Below, in pieces: positions 1 through 7,863 of a DNA stretch of 27,633 nt. The stretch covers positions 1-27,633 of the forward strand of contig NZ_CAMLJP010000088.1 in assembly GCF_946480385.1 (NCBI RefSeq), in the 5' to 3' direction. The notes beneath the pieces are model-generated. The model was not told the origin of the DNA and searched no databases. It was given only the letters and a program-made list of their open reading frames with translations. This DNA is from an uncultured Azospirillum sp. GTDB taxonomy: Bacteria; Pseudomonadota; Alphaproteobacteria; Azospirillales; Azospirillaceae. Numbering within the stretch: position 1 is the first letter of the stretch; the number at the start of each line of letters is the position of its first letter. Position numbers and translations under genes: made by a program.

Positions 1-1435
1 GCGCGGAGAGATCGTGGATCCAGCCGAAGAACGGCGCATGCCGCATTTCGATGGTCACGAACAGCACCTTGTAGAGCGAGAAGAAGACCGGGATCTGGAT
101 CAGGATCGGCAGGCAGCCCGACACCGGGGAGACCTTCTCGCGCTTGTACAGCGCCATCAGCTCCTGGTTCATGCGCGCCTGATCGTCGCTGAACTTCTCG
201 CGCAGCTCCTGCATCTTGGGCTGCAGGGCCTTCATCTTGCTCATCGCCTGATAGGACTTGTTGGCGAGCGGGAAGAAGACGGCCTTGACGCAGACGGTCA
301 GCACCAGGATGGCGATGCCGAAATTGCCGATGACGCGGCCCAGGAAATCGAGCGCGTAGAAGAACGGCTTGGTCAGGAAGTAGAACCAGCCGAAGTCGAT
401 CGCGAGGTCGAAATTCTTGATGTTCAGCTTTTCGGAATAGCTGTCGAGCAGCTTCACCTGCTTGGCGCCAGCGAACAGACGGCCGGTGTTCTCGACCGAA
501 GCGCCCGGCGCGACCGTGACCGGGGCACCCATCGTGTCGGTCTGGTAGCGGTCGGAGTTGGCGACCTGGTTGTAGAGGAAGCGCGCGGTGACCTTCTCGT
601 TCGAATCGGGCACCAGCGACACCAGCCAGTACTTGTCGGTGATGCCGATCCAGCCGCCGGTGGTCTCCTTTGAGATGCTGCCGGCCTTGCGGACGTCGTC
701 GTACTTCTCTTCGGTCAGCGAGCCGTTGAAGACGCCGAGCGGCCCCTCATGCAGGATGTAGTAGCCCGAGGTGTGCGGCGTGCCCGTACGCGACACCAGA
801 CTGTAGGGCAGCAGGGTGACCGGGTTGGCGCCGGTGTTGCGCACGGTCTGCGTCACCGTGAACATGAAGTCCGGGTCGACGGCGATCTTGCGCTCGAACA
901 CCAGCCCCTGGCCATTGTCCCAGGTCAGGGTCAGCGGCTTGTTCGGAGTCAGCGCCGTGCCGTCCGCGGTCCAGCGGGTGGTCGCGGTCGGGGTGGCGAT
1001 GCCGGCGCCCTGCGGCACCCAGCCGAACTCGGCGTAATAGGCGGCGGGCGTGCCGGCCGGGGCCAGCAGCACGATTTCCGCGCTCTTGGGGTCCGGCGTC
1101 TCGTGGTACTGGGCCAGCGTCAGGTCGTCGATGCGGCCGCCGACGAGATTGACGGACCCGTGCAGGGCCGGCGTGTCGATCTTCACGCGGGTGCCGGCCG
1201 CCATCTGCTCGGCGAGCAGTTCGGGACGCTCCTTCGCGACCTCTGCCGTGGCGGGAGGCTGCTGGGCGGGCACGCCGGGGGCGGGCACCGGCACCGACTG
1301 CTCCGTCTGGGCGGCCTGCTGGGCGGCGAGTTGCTTCTGCTGCTCCACCCGCGGCTTCTCGTAGAAATACTGGAAGCCCAGAAGGATGGCGATCGACAGG
1401 GCAATCGCGATGATGAGGTTGCGTTGGTCGGTCAT
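1..1435 (-). CDS. yidC: Membrane protein insertase YidC (3' end outside window)
   Basis: YidC inserts membrane proteins into the inner membrane, alone or with SecYEG, and folds them there. The visible 478 codons start at ATG 1435 (MTDQRNLIIA). An N-terminal membrane anchor spans roughly residues 6-24, followed by a Gln/Ala/Pro-rich linker and the large periplasmic P1 domain. The conserved insertase core then begins (GNFGIAILVLTVCVKAVFFP, then MSKMKALQPKMQELREKF and SPVSGCLPILIQIPVFFSLY). The Lys in VKAVFFPL sits where E. coli has the groove arginine (R366), so the positive charge is kept. The reading frame is still open at the left edge, just after HAPFFGWIHDL, so about 90-100 C-terminal residues are missing. 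It is the last visible gene of the rpmH-rnpA-yidD-yidC series, 55 bases after yidD. Identity is secure. Confidence 0.97.
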   Translation of the reverse strand, partial: MTDQRNLIIAIALSIAILLGFQYFYEKPRVEQQKQLAAQQAAQTEQSVPVPAPGVPAQQPPATAEVAKERPELLAEQMAAGTRVKIDTPALHGSVNLVGGRIDDLTLAQYHETPDPKSAEIVLLAPAGTPAAYYAEFGWVPQGAGIATPTATTRWTADGTALTPNKPLTLTWDNGQGLVFERKIAVDPDFMFTVTQTVRNTGANPVTLLPYSLVSRTGTPHTSGYYILHEGPLGVFNGSLTEEKYDDVRKAGSISKETTGGWIGITDKYWLVSLVPDSNEKVTARFLYNQVANSDRYQTDTMGAPVTVAPGASVENTGRLFAGAKQVKLLDSYSEKLNIKNFDLAIDFGWFYFLTKPFFYALDFLGRVIGNFGIAILVLTVCVKAVFFPLANKSYQAMSKMKALQPKMQELREKFSDDQARMNQELMALYKREKVSPVSGCLPILIQIPVFFSLYKVLFVTIEMRHAPFFGWIHDLSA

Positions 1436-1490
1436 GGCGTCCCGGTTGCCGTGGGGCCTTTGAAAGAAGGGCGGCGTGTGCGCGGCCTTG

Positions 1491-1820
1491 TTACGGGTTT
1501 TCGCCGGGCTGGGCAACCGCCGCATGCCCTTTTTCCCGCTGGCCGCAGCGATGGGACGCCAGGGGCGCCCCCTGCGGGACGGGATCGGGCACCGGATCCC
1601 AGCCGGACCCGCCCCAGGGATGGCAACGCCCGAGCCGGCGCACCGTCAGCCATCCCCCCCGGATGGCGCCGTGCTTTTCCAGCGATTCTATGGCGTAGCA
1701 GGAGCAGGTCGGCTGGAAACGGCAATGCCAGCCCACGAAGGGCGACAAGGTCCAGCGATAGAGATAGACGAGCGCGCGGAGCAGGTGCGCGAGCGGGCTG
1801 AGGCCGGCGATGCGAAACAT
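1491..1820 (-). CDS. yidD: Membrane protein insertion efficiency factor YidD
   Basis: YidD is a small, inner-membrane-associated protein that aids YidC-dependent insertion; its exact mechanism is unsettled. This 109-residue protein has the family signature nearly complete: [20 protein letters not shown] at residues 21-40, then [26 protein letters not shown] and GWDPVP up to about residue 78. The conserved cysteines are C33, C39, C41 and C66. An N-terminal amphipathic stretch ([12 protein letters not shown]) fits membrane association. Residues 79-109 form an extra Pro/Gly/Gln-rich tail beyond the usual end of the family domain. The gene starts 15 bases after rnpA and precedes yidC, the order found in most bacteria. 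Confidence 0.95.
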   Translation of the reverse strand: MFRIAGLSPLAHLLRALVYLYRWTLSPFVGWHCRFQPTCSCYAIESLEKHGAIRGGWLTVRRLGRCHPWGGSGWDPVPDPVPQGAPLASHRCGQREKGHAAVAQPGENP

Positions 1821-1835
1821 GACGTCGCGAGCCTC

Positions 1836-2222
1836 CTACCCTTCCGCCTCGCGCCACAGGCCGAGGCGCTTCAGCCCGGCGGTCAGGTCGCCGAGCAGGT
1901 CGGTCCAGGGTCGTTCGGCGGTACCGCCACGCGCGACCAGGACGAAGTCATGGCCTGGAGCGGCGTGGGTGGACAGAAGCTGCCGCGCGGCCTCACGCAA
2001 ACGGCGGCGGGCGCGATTGCGCACCACCGCGTTGCCGACCTTGCGGCTCGCCGTCAAACCGAAACGGATCGGCGGACCGCCATCGGCGGGCCGCTGCTTG
2101 TCGTCGTGCCGGCGCACCTGGAGGATCAGGCCGGGAGCCACATGCTTGCGCCGTGTCCCGGCCACGGCCAGAAATTCCGGCCGCCGCATCAGGCGCCCGA
2201 CCTCATGGTCCGGCGCCGCCAT
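1836..2222 (-). CDS. rnpA: Ribonuclease P protein component
   Basis: RnpA is the protein cofactor of RNase P, which removes 5' leaders from tRNA precursors. The 128-residue basic protein has the N-terminal RRPEFLAVAGTRRKHVAPGL segment, the FGLTASRKVGNAVVRNR stretch at residues 55-70, and the RNR signature (RNRARRRLREAAR) at 68-80 that contacts the RNA subunit. The C-terminal HDFVLVARG strand also fits. The ATG at 2222 is preferred over the internal Met at codon 12 because alphaproteobacterial homologues carry residues before the RxEFL motif. It begins 8 bases after the rpmH stop, so the two are almost certainly co-transcribed. Confidence 0.96.
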   Translation of the reverse strand: MAAPDHEVGRLMRRPEFLAVAGTRRKHVAPGLILQVRRHDDKQRPADGGPPIRFGLTASRKVGNAVVRNRARRRLREAARQLLSTHAAPGHDFVLVARGGTAERPWTDLLGDLTAGLKRLGLWREAEG

Positions 2223-2230
2223 CGCGGGGA

Positions 2231-2365
2231 TCAGGCGCTCAGGACCTTGCGGCCGCGGGCGCGGCGGCGGGCGATGACCTTGCGGCCGCCGACGGTCGAC
2301 ATGCGGTGGCGGAAGCCGTGGCGACGCTTACGCACGATTTTGGACGGCTGGAACGTGCGCTTCAT
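2231..2365 (-). CDS. rpmH: Large ribosomal subunit protein bL34
   Basis: This 44-residue, highly basic protein ([20 protein letters not shown] at the N-terminus, ending GRKVLSA) is bL34 of the 50S subunit. Its size and sequence match the family closely. The start has a strong Shine-Dalgarno sequence, AAGGAG, about 8 bases upstream on the minus strand. It heads the rpmH-rnpA-yidD-yidC series. In many bacteria this gene lies beside dnaA and the origin; here it follows the rplS cluster directly, and no dnaA or origin-like sequence is visible. Confidence 0.97.
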   Translation of the reverse strand: MKRTFQPSKIVRKRRHGFRHRMSTVGGRKVIARRRARGRKVLSA

Positions 2366-2399
2366 GGCGCCTACTCCTTAAGCTTTGCTGATGGTGACG

Positions 2400-2430
2400 G
2401 GAAGAAGACGCCCAGCCGGATGGCCGGGCG
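2400..2430 (-). terminator. Hairpin between rplS and rpmH, likely terminator or attenuator
   Basis: On the minus strand, GCCCGGCC and GGCTGGGC (plus coordinates 2422-2429 and 2410-2417) pair around a 4-base loop with one G-U pair. The stem can be extended by two base pairs. It is followed by GTCTTCTTC, moderately rich in T. It lies 37 bases after the rplS stop and before the rpmH ribosome binding site. It could end the ffh-to-rplS transcript or only partly attenuate it, since no clear separate rpmH promoter is seen downstream of it. Confidence 0.55.
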
Positions 2431-2466
2431 CCGAACCTATGAACCTGAAACGAACCGGAAGGCGCC

Positions 2467-2862
2467 TTACTCGGCAGCCCGGCGGCCGTTGACCATGCCG
2501 CGGCCGGTGGTGCGCTCGGCGATGCGGGCGGCCTTGCCGCGCAGATCGCGCAGATAGTACAGCTTGGCGCGACGGACGGCGCCCTTGCGGACCAGCTCGA
2601 TCGAGTCGATGCGCGGGGAGTACAGCGGGAACACGCGCTCCACGCCCTCGCCGTAGCTGATCTTGCGAACGGTGAAGGAGCTGTTCACGCCAGCGTTCTT
2701 GCGGGCGATCACGACGCCCTCATAGGCCTGGACACGCTCGCGCGTGCCTTCGACGACCTTCACGTTCACGCGGACGGTATCGCCCGAGGAGAACTCCGGG
2801 ATCGTCTTGCCACCGAGGGCCTTCTCGATCTGCTCCTGCTCGAGCTGCTGCAACAGGTTCAT
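2467..2862 (-). CDS. rplS: Large ribosomal subunit protein bL19
   Basis: bL19 lies at the 30S-50S interface. The 131-residue protein begins [14 protein letters not shown] and contains [33 protein letters not shown], the [19 protein letters not shown] segment and [18 protein letters not shown], all characteristic of the family. A short C-terminal extension ([17 protein letters not shown]) is typical of alphaproteobacteria. The AAGGGG ribosome binding site lies about 8 bases before the ATG. It follows trmD by 41 bases, the usual order rpsP-rimM-trmD-rplS. Confidence 0.97.
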   Translation of the reverse strand: MNLLQQLEQEQIEKALGGKTIPEFSSGDTVRVNVKVVEGTRERVQAYEGVVIARKNAGVNSSFTVRKISYGEGVERVFPLYSPRIDSIELVRKGAVRRAKLYYLRDLRGKAARIAERTTGRGMVNGRRAAE

Positions 2863-2903
2863 AGCACTACCCCTTTTCTATCGGCGCGCCTCGCGGCGGA
2901 CCG

Positions 2904-3713
2904 TCACTCCGGTTTCGGGTCGCGCCGGCGAGCCTGCCGTCGACCCTTGTTCGTAACAGTTTCTGCCGGACGGCCCGCCTGGTAGAGCGACCACAGGTCC
3001 GGCCGTCGGGCCTCCGTGATCCTCTCCGCCTCGGCCAGCCGCCAGGCCTTGACCTTTCCGTGGTGACCGGAGAGCAGAACTTCCGGCACCGCGCGTTCCA
3101 CACCCTGCCCGTCGGTCCAGACCGCCGGCCGGGTGTAGTGGGGGTATTCGAGCAACCCCCGTTCGAAACTCTCTTCGCCCGCCGTCTCCACGTTGCCCAT
3201 GACGCCGGGGAGCAAGCGCACCACGGCATCCATCAGGCTGAGCGCGGCGAGTTCCCCGCCGGACAGCACGAAATCCCCGAGGCTGACCTCTTCGAGGCCG
3301 TGCGCATCGAGGACCCGCTGGTCCACCCCTTCGTACCGGCCGCAGAGCAGCGTCACCACCGGGGTGGCGGCCAGCTCCTTGACCAGTTCCTGGTTCAGCA
3401 CCCGTCCGCGAGGCGACAGATAGATCGCCCGGCCGCGTCCCGGTGCCCCCACAGGTCCCGCCGTCGCGGTCAAAGCCGCGTCCAGCACGTCGGGCCGCAT
3501 GACCATGCCGGCCCCTCCGCCGAAGGGGGTGTCGTCGACGGAGCGGTGTTTATCGCGCGCGAACGAGCGAATGTCCACCGATTCCAGTGCCCAGACTCCA
3601 TTTTCCAACGCCTTGCCGGCCAGCGAGTGGCCGAGCGGCCCCGGAAACATTTCCGGGAACAGCGTCAGAACCTTGGCCGTCCAGACCCGCGGACCATCGG
3701 CGCCGTGATTCAC
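2904..3713 (-). CDS. trmD: tRNA (guanine-N1)-methyltransferase TrmD
   Basis: TrmD methylates G37 next to the anticodon, using S-adenosylmethionine, and prevents +1 frameshifting. The 269-residue protein has the trefoil-knot SPOUT motifs: [10 protein letters not shown] (17-25), FGGGAGMVM (64-72), YLSPRG (98-103), [11 protein letters not shown] (123-133) and [12 protein letters not shown] (145-156). The C-terminal part contains the conserved [11 protein letters not shown] and [15 protein letters not shown]. Translation starts at a GTG (3713) that overlaps the rimM stop as GTGA, and a strong GGGGAGGAGG sequence lies just upstream, so translational coupling to rimM is likely. The C-terminus is basic ([13 protein letters not shown]). 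Confidence 0.97.
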   Translation of the reverse strand: MNHGADGPRVWTAKVLTLFPEMFPGPLGHSLAGKALENGVWALESVDIRSFARDKHRSVDDTPFGGGAGMVMRPDVLDAALTATAGPVGAPGRGRAIYLSPRGRVLNQELVKELAATPVVTLLCGRYEGVDQRVLDAHGLEEVSLGDFVLSGGELAALSLMDAVVRLLPGVMGNVETAGEESFERGLLEYPHYTRPAVWTDGQGVERAVPEVLLSGHHGKVKAWRLAEAERITEARRPDLWSLYQAGRPAETVTNKGRRQARRRDPKPE

Positions 3714-4309
3714 GGCCCCTCCTCCCCGCGCTGGTCTCCGCCCTCTTCCCCCTCGACCTCCTCCGCGTCGTCATCGGAGCCCTCGCGGGCTTCGATCACG
3801 GCCGGAAGATCGACGACGATGCGGCCGCCCCGGACATCCACCACCGGCACGCAGGCCTTGGAGAAGGGAAGCATCTCCAGCGGCCCACCGGCGGTTCGGA
3901 CTTCGAGCACGTCACCCGCGCCGAAATCGTAGATCGCCTTCACCGTGCCGTAGACGGTCCCGTCGGCGAGTTCCGCGCGCAGGCCGATCAGGTCGGCATG
4001 GTAGAACTCGTCCTCGTCCTCCGTCGCCGGCAGGGCGCCACGGTCCACGTAGAGCCGCACACCGGCCAGCGCCTGCGCCTGTTCACGGCTGGTCACCCCA
4101 TCGACCTTGGCCAGGAAGTTGTCCTTGACCATGCCCTGGAGCGTCACCGTGAAGCGGCGGGCGCCGGCTTCGTCCGACAGCGGGCCATAGGTCATGATGT
4201 CGGCGGGTTCGGCGGTGAAGCTGCGCAGCTTCACCAGCCCCCGCACGCCGTGCGATCCCGCGAACTGGCCGACACAGATTTTGGCGGTCATCGAAGGAGC
4301 ACCCGGCAC
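3710..4309 (-). CDS. rimM: Ribosome maturation factor RimM
   Basis: RimM assists 30S maturation, binding uS19 and helping assembly of the 3' domain of 16S rRNA. The protein has an N-terminal RimM barrel ([20 protein letters not shown]) and a PRC-barrel domain ([20 protein letters not shown] to [14 protein letters not shown]). The last 25 or so residues form a strongly acidic tail ([20 protein letters not shown]) beyond the usual end. The GTG at 4309 is given because a GAGG sequence precedes it. The in-frame ATG at 4291 (MTAKICVG) is an equally reasonable start and matches homologues in length. It overlaps trmD by 4 bases. Confidence 0.94.
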   Translation of the reverse strand: MPGAPSMTAKICVGQFAGSHGVRGLVKLRSFTAEPADIMTYGPLSDEAGARRFTVTLQGMVKDNFLAKVDGVTSREQAQALAGVRLYVDRGALPATEDEDEFYHADLIGLRAELADGTVYGTVKAIYDFGAGDVLEVRTAGGPLEMLPFSKACVPVVDVRGGRIVVDLPAVIEAREGSDDDAEEVEGEEGGDQRGEEGP

Positions 4310-4339
4310 GTCGTCACGACCTCAACCCTGACCTCAAGC

Positions 4340-4696
4340 TCAGCCCTCGGCGGCGGCCGCGGCAGCGGCGGCCTCGGCCTTCAGACGTTCCTGCGCCTTG
4401 GCCTTCGGAGCCGACTTCTTCGGGGTCTCGCGGACGGCGGGCTTCTCGACCAGGCCGGCATTGGCCAGGAAGAGGACCACGCGGTCCGTCGGCTGGGCGC
4501 CGACCGACAGCCAATGCTTGGCGCGCTCGGCGTTCAGGATGATGCGCTGCTCGTGCTCGCGCGGCAGCATCGGGTTGTAGGTGCCGATCTTCTCGATGAA
4601 GCGGCCGTCACGCGGGCTGCGGGCATCCGCGATGACGATCGAGTAGAACGGACGCTTCTTCGCACCACCGCGAGCCAGACGAATCTTCAGAGCCAT
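4340..4696 (-). CDS. rpsP: Small ribosomal subunit protein bS16
   Basis: bS16 is an early-assembling 30S protein. The 118-residue product has the family core: [40 protein letters not shown], and a region ending [14 protein letters not shown] at about residue 82. The remaining 35 or so residues form a Lys/Ala-rich extension ending in a run of nine alanines interrupted by nothing ([16 protein letters not shown]), common in alphaproteobacterial bS16. It lies between ffh (61 bases upstream) and rimM (30 bases downstream) on the same strand. Confidence 0.97.
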   Translation of the reverse strand: MALKIRLARGGAKKRPFYSIVIADARSPRDGRFIEKIGTYNPMLPREHEQRIILNAERAKHWLSVGAQPTDRVVLFLANAGLVEKPAVRETPKKSAPKAKAQERLKAEAAAAAAAAEG

Positions 4697-4757
4697 TGGT
4701 CGAAACTTTCTCTTCTCAAGTCAAACAGGTATCAGGTGATTTCGAGAGGCGGTCAGG

Positions 4758-6143
4758 TCAGCCGAAAGGCCCCTTGCCGCCAAAGCCGCCGAGTCCCTTC
4801 GGCAGCAGGTTTCCGAGGCCGCCGCGCAGCATCCCCTTCTTCCCAAGCTTCTGCACCTGCTTCATCATTCCGCGCATGGTCTCGAACTGCTTCAGCAGCT
4901 TGTTGACCTCCTGCACCGAGGTGCCGGAACCGGCGGCGATGCGCTTGCGGCGCGAAGCCTTGATGATGTCGGGGTTCTTGCGTTCCGCCTTGGTCATCGA
5001 GGAGATGATCGCCTCCTGGCGCTTGATCATCCCATCGTCGACGTTGGCGTCCTTCAGCTGGTCCTTGATTTTGCCGATGCCCGGCAGCATTCCCATCAGG
5101 CCGGACATGCCGCCCATCTTGCGGAGCTGCTTCAGCTGCATCGCCATGTCGTCGAGGTCGAAGCCCTGGCCCTTCTCCATCTTGCGGGCGAGCTTTTCGG
5201 CTTCGTCCTTGTCGATGGTTTCGACGGCCTTCTCCACCAGCGATACCACGTCGCCCATGCCGAGGATTCGGCCGGCGATGCGGTCGGGGTGGAAGGACTC
5301 CAGCGCGTCGATCTTTTCGCCGACGCCCAGCAGCTTGATCGGCTTGCCGGTGATCTGGCGCATCGACAGGGCGGCGCCGCCGCGGGCGTCGCCGTCGATG
5401 CGGGTCAGCACGATGCCGGTGATGCCGACCTTGTCGTTGAAGTTGGTGGCGACGGTGACGGCGTCCTGGCCGGTCATCGCGTCGGCGACCAGCAGCGTTT
5501 CCGCCGGCTTGGTCGCGTCGCGGACGGCTGCGACCTCCGCCATCAGCTCCTCGTCGATGGCGAGGCGGCCGGCGGTGTCGAGCATGACGACGTCATAGCC
5601 TTCGAGACGTCCGGTCTCGATGGCGCGCTTGGCGATGGCGACCGGGTCCTGGCCCGGCACGATCGGCAGCGTGGCGACGCCGGTCTGCTCGCCGAGAACC
5701 TTCAGCTGTTCCTGGGCGGCCGGACGGCGGACGTCCAGCGAGGCCATCAGGACCTTCTTGCGCTCCTTCGTCTTCAGCCGGAGCGCGATCTTGGCGGTGC
5801 TGGTGGTCTTGCCCGACCCCTGCAGGCCGACCATCAGGATCGGCACCGGGGCGGCGGCGTTCAGATTGATGTCGGCGCCTTCACCCAGCATCTCCACGAG
5901 GTTATCGTGGACGATCTTGATGACCTGCTGGCCGGGGGTGACCGACTTCAGCACCTCCTGCCCGACGGCGCGTTCCTTCACCTGGGCGACGAACTGCTTG
6001 ACGACGGGCAGCGCGACGTCGGCCTCCAGCATCGCCACGCGAACTTCGCGCAGAGCTGCGGAGACGTCCTCCTCGGTCAGCGCGCCACGGCGGCGCAGCT
6101 TGTCGAAGATGTCGCCCAGGCGTCCGGTCAGGCCTTCGAACAT
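4758..6143 (-). CDS. ffh: Signal recognition particle protein Ffh
   Basis: Ffh is the SRP54-type GTPase that binds signal sequences of nascent membrane proteins and, with FtsY, targets ribosomes to SecYEG or YidC. The 461 residues show an N domain (1-90), a G domain with P-loop GLQGSGKT (106-113), DVRRPAAQEQL (137-147), DTAGR (189-193) and TRID (247-250), and a Met-rich M domain from about 325. In the M domain, MGGMSGLMGMLPG and the RNA-binding GSGTSVQEVN (405-414) are visible. The Gly/Lys-rich tail is usual. The ATG at 6143 is preceded by GGGGAACGAG. It leads the ribosomal-protein cluster; no 4.5S/SRP RNA gene was recognised nearby. Confidence 0.98.
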   Translation of the reverse strand: MFEGLTGRLGDIFDKLRRRGALTEEDVSAALREVRVAMLEADVALPVVKQFVAQVKERAVGQEVLKSVTPGQQVIKIVHDNLVEMLGEGADINLNAAAPVPILMVGLQGSGKTTSTAKIALRLKTKERKKVLMASLDVRRPAAQEQLKVLGEQTGVATLPIVPGQDPVAIAKRAIETGRLEGYDVVMLDTAGRLAIDEELMAEVAAVRDATKPAETLLVADAMTGQDAVTVATNFNDKVGITGIVLTRIDGDARGGAALSMRQITGKPIKLLGVGEKIDALESFHPDRIAGRILGMGDVVSLVEKAVETIDKDEAEKLARKMEKGQGFDLDDMAMQLKQLRKMGGMSGLMGMLPGIGKIKDQLKDANVDDGMIKRQEAIISSMTKAERKNPDIIKASRRKRIAAGSGTSVQEVNKLLKQFETMRGMMKQVQKLGKKGMLRGGLGNLLPKGLGGFGGKGPFG

Positions 6144-6476
6144 GCGTTACTCGTTCCCCAGTTCCGGGTCCAGCGTCAGAGCCGCCACCCGCACAAGCAC
6201 GAAAGCGCCAGTGCGCGAAATTCGCGGACTGGCGGAGATACCCGGCATGGGGCCGGGGTACCCGGTCTATCGACTGTGCGGAAGACAGGTCGGCGGACCA
6301 TAGAGAAGCCGGAACCGCGAGTCAACCACTGCAAGCGGCCTCTGGTCTTCCGCCGAAGGTCGGCCTTGCCGGGATGCGGTTATCGGTCGCAACCTTGTCA
6401 CAGTCCGCAGACTCTTAACGAAATTTTGGCGACTCTTTCGGATTATGGGTTACCAAATAGAGAAGGTATGCCGGCG
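6144..6476. other. Intergenic region between divergent ffh and pentapeptide gene
   Basis: These 333 bases separate two divergent genes and should contain both promoters. The ffh-proximal half holds a strong inverted repeat (6206-6234) and a weaker GC-rich palindrome around GGGTACCC (6256-6263). The half next to the pentapeptide gene is more AT-rich and contains CTTAACGAAATTTTGG at about 6415-6430, but no -35/-10 pair of convincing quality could be fixed. AGAAGG at 6461-6466 is the ribosome binding site of the plus-strand gene. No credible small ORF or RNA gene was seen. Confidence 0.6.
6206..6234. repeat. Long near-perfect inverted repeat upstream of ffh
   Basis: CGCCAGT and ACTGGCG flank CGCGAA-A-TTCGCG. 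Together they form 14-base arms around a single central base, with one G/G mismatch between outer and inner parts. It lies 63 bases before the ffh start, between divergent genes, so it is not a normal terminator. It may be an operator, or a structured 5' leader element if ffh transcription starts upstream of it. Confidence 0.6.
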
Positions 6477-7829
6477 ATGTCGTCCGCCCAGGGCTTTGGG
6501 TCCAACAGTCCGCGAACCAAGCTGACCCAGAGCCAGCTCAACGCGATCCTGTTGCGGCACCAGGCATTCCGTAAAAGCCAACCCGGCGGCGTGCGCGCCA
6601 ATCTGAAGATGCGAGACCTGTCGCATCTCGACCTGTCCGGCATCGACCTGTCCGACGCAGACCTGTCGGGCGCCAAGCTGTTCAGCGCGCGACTGACCGG
6701 CGCCAACCTGTGCAACGCCAACCTCTATGCCGCCGACCTCCGGCTCGCCAATCTGGAGAAGGCGGATCTGCGCCGGGCCGACTTGCGCGGTGCCTGCCTG
6801 CGCGGCGCGGTGCTGAGCGAGGCGACGCTGGTGGAGGTCGATCTGCGCGACGGCACGCTGCTGCATTACGACGCCAGCGGCGAAATGTACGCGCAAGAGT
6901 ATGAGGATTCGGTTCTAACATCGGAACTGACGGCGGCGACCATCCGCGGCGCCGACCTGTCGCGGGCGAAGATCGCCAACGCCTTCGTCATGCAGACCGA
7001 CCTGACCGATGCCATCCTGCGCGGCACGAAGTTCATGCGGGCCAACCTGACCGGGTCCAACCTGACCGGCTGCGACCTGACCGACGCCGACCTGACGGAG
7101 GCCAACCTGTCCGGCGCCCGCCTGTCGGGGGCAGTGATGACCGGCTGCGCCATCAACCGCACCAACTTCAGCGGCGCCACCCTGATCGGCGCCATCCTTG
7201 ATGCCGCCCAGATGCGCTCGCCCAACCTGCAGGCGGCGGTGCTGGCCAAGACGCTGGAGAACCCGGAAGACGACCTGCGCGAGATGCTGATGGAGCATCT
7301 GACCTGGATCGACAGCGGCGGCAAGGCCGGCAAGCGTGCCGACCTGTCGGCGCTGGACCTGTCCGGCCGCAAGCTGGACGGCATCAACCTGTCAGCGGCG
7401 ATCCTGCAATGCATCGCGCTGCGCGGCGCCAACCTGTCGGGTGCGTCGATGGCGATAGCCGACCTGTCGCTGGCCGACATGCGCAAGGCCAACCTGTCGA
7501 AGGCCGATCTGCGCGGCGTGAATTTCGAGCGCGCCACCCTGACCGGCGCCGATCTGACCGGGGCGCAACTGGGACCCGTCCATATCCAGACGATGAGCGG
7601 CCATATCTGGCGCGCCAATCTGCAGCGCGCCCGGCTGGGCATGGCGCTGCTGTGCAAGGCGGACCTGCGCAAGGCCAACCTTGCCGGCGCCAATCTGGCT
7701 GGCGCGGACCTGACCGGCGCCGACCTCAGCGAAGCCGATCTGACCGGAGCCGACCTGACCGGGGCCGTGCTGGACGGCACCACGATGGATCAGGCGATCG
7801 TCGAGGAGGCGATCGGGCTGGCCAGTTGA
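6477..7829 (+). CDS. Pentapeptide-repeat protein, function unknown
   Basis: The 450-residue protein is mostly A(D/N)LxG-type pentapeptide repeats, which fold as a right-handed four-sided helix. Three blocks are visible, about residues 41-130, 152-255 and 286-442. The first and third are each introduced by a related leader: LLRHQAFRKSQPGGVRANL (28-43) and MEHLTWIDSGGKAGKRADL (274-290), both of the form HxxxxxSxxGxxxxAxL. A non-repeat segment with several acidic and tyrosine residues (DASGEMYAQEYEDS, about 132-145) interrupts the helix. There is no signal peptide or membrane segment, so it is probably cytoplasmic. ATG 6477 is chosen over ATG 6468 because AGAAGG ends 10 bases before the former and only 1 before the latter. 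Such proteins include gyrase-protecting Qnr types, but nothing here points to that role. It stands alone, divergent from ffh. Confidence 0.9.
   Translation: MSSAQGFGSNSPRTKLTQSQLNAILLRHQAFRKSQPGGVRANLKMRDLSHLDLSGIDLSDADLSGAKLFSARLTGANLCNANLYAADLRLANLEKADLRRADLRGACLRGAVLSEATLVEVDLRDGTLLHYDASGEMYAQEYEDSVLTSELTAATIRGADLSRAKIANAFVMQTDLTDAILRGTKFMRANLTGSNLTGCDLTDADLTEANLSGARLSGAVMTGCAINRTNFSGATLIGAILDAAQMRSPNLQAAVLAKTLENPEDDLREMLMEHLTWIDSGGKAGKRADLSALDLSGRKLDGINLSAAILQCIALRGANLSGASMAIADLSLADMRKANLSKADLRGVNFERATLTGADLTGAQLGPVHIQTMSGHIWRANLQRARLGMALLCKADLRKANLAGANLAGADLTGADLSEADLTGADLTGAVLDGTTMDQAIVEEAIGLAS
7677..7772 (+). repeat. 15-bp periodic coding repeat in pentapeptide gene
   Basis: The DNA repeats every 15 bases around the consensus GCCGACCTGACCGGC, encoding tandem ADLTG/ANLAG units at the C-terminal end of the pentapeptide protein. 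Copies differ mainly at third positions. This regularity follows from the protein repeat but could allow in-frame copy-number change. Confidence 0.75.
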
Positions 7830-7863
7830 GGCGGTCCGGCCAGGATCAGGGTCGGGACCCAGG

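Noticed and set aside
2231..2466. Replication origin, suggested by the presence of rpmH and rnpA
   Set aside because: No dnaA gene, no cluster of DnaA boxes and no AT-rich unwinding region; in this group rpmH is commonly away from the origin.
5289..6476. Upstream extension of the pentapeptide reading frame across the ffh gene
   Set aside because: The extension is antisense to ffh, has no domain character, and a ribosome binding site with suitable spacing precedes ATG 6477.
6144..6476. Possible SRP RNA gene next to ffh
   Set aside because: No GGAA-tetraloop hairpin with the conserved internal loops of 4.5S RNA could be recognised.
6640..7780. Regular short repeats that might suggest a CRISPR array or satellite
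   Set aside because: The repeats are in frame, lack spacers, and encode pentapeptide units.
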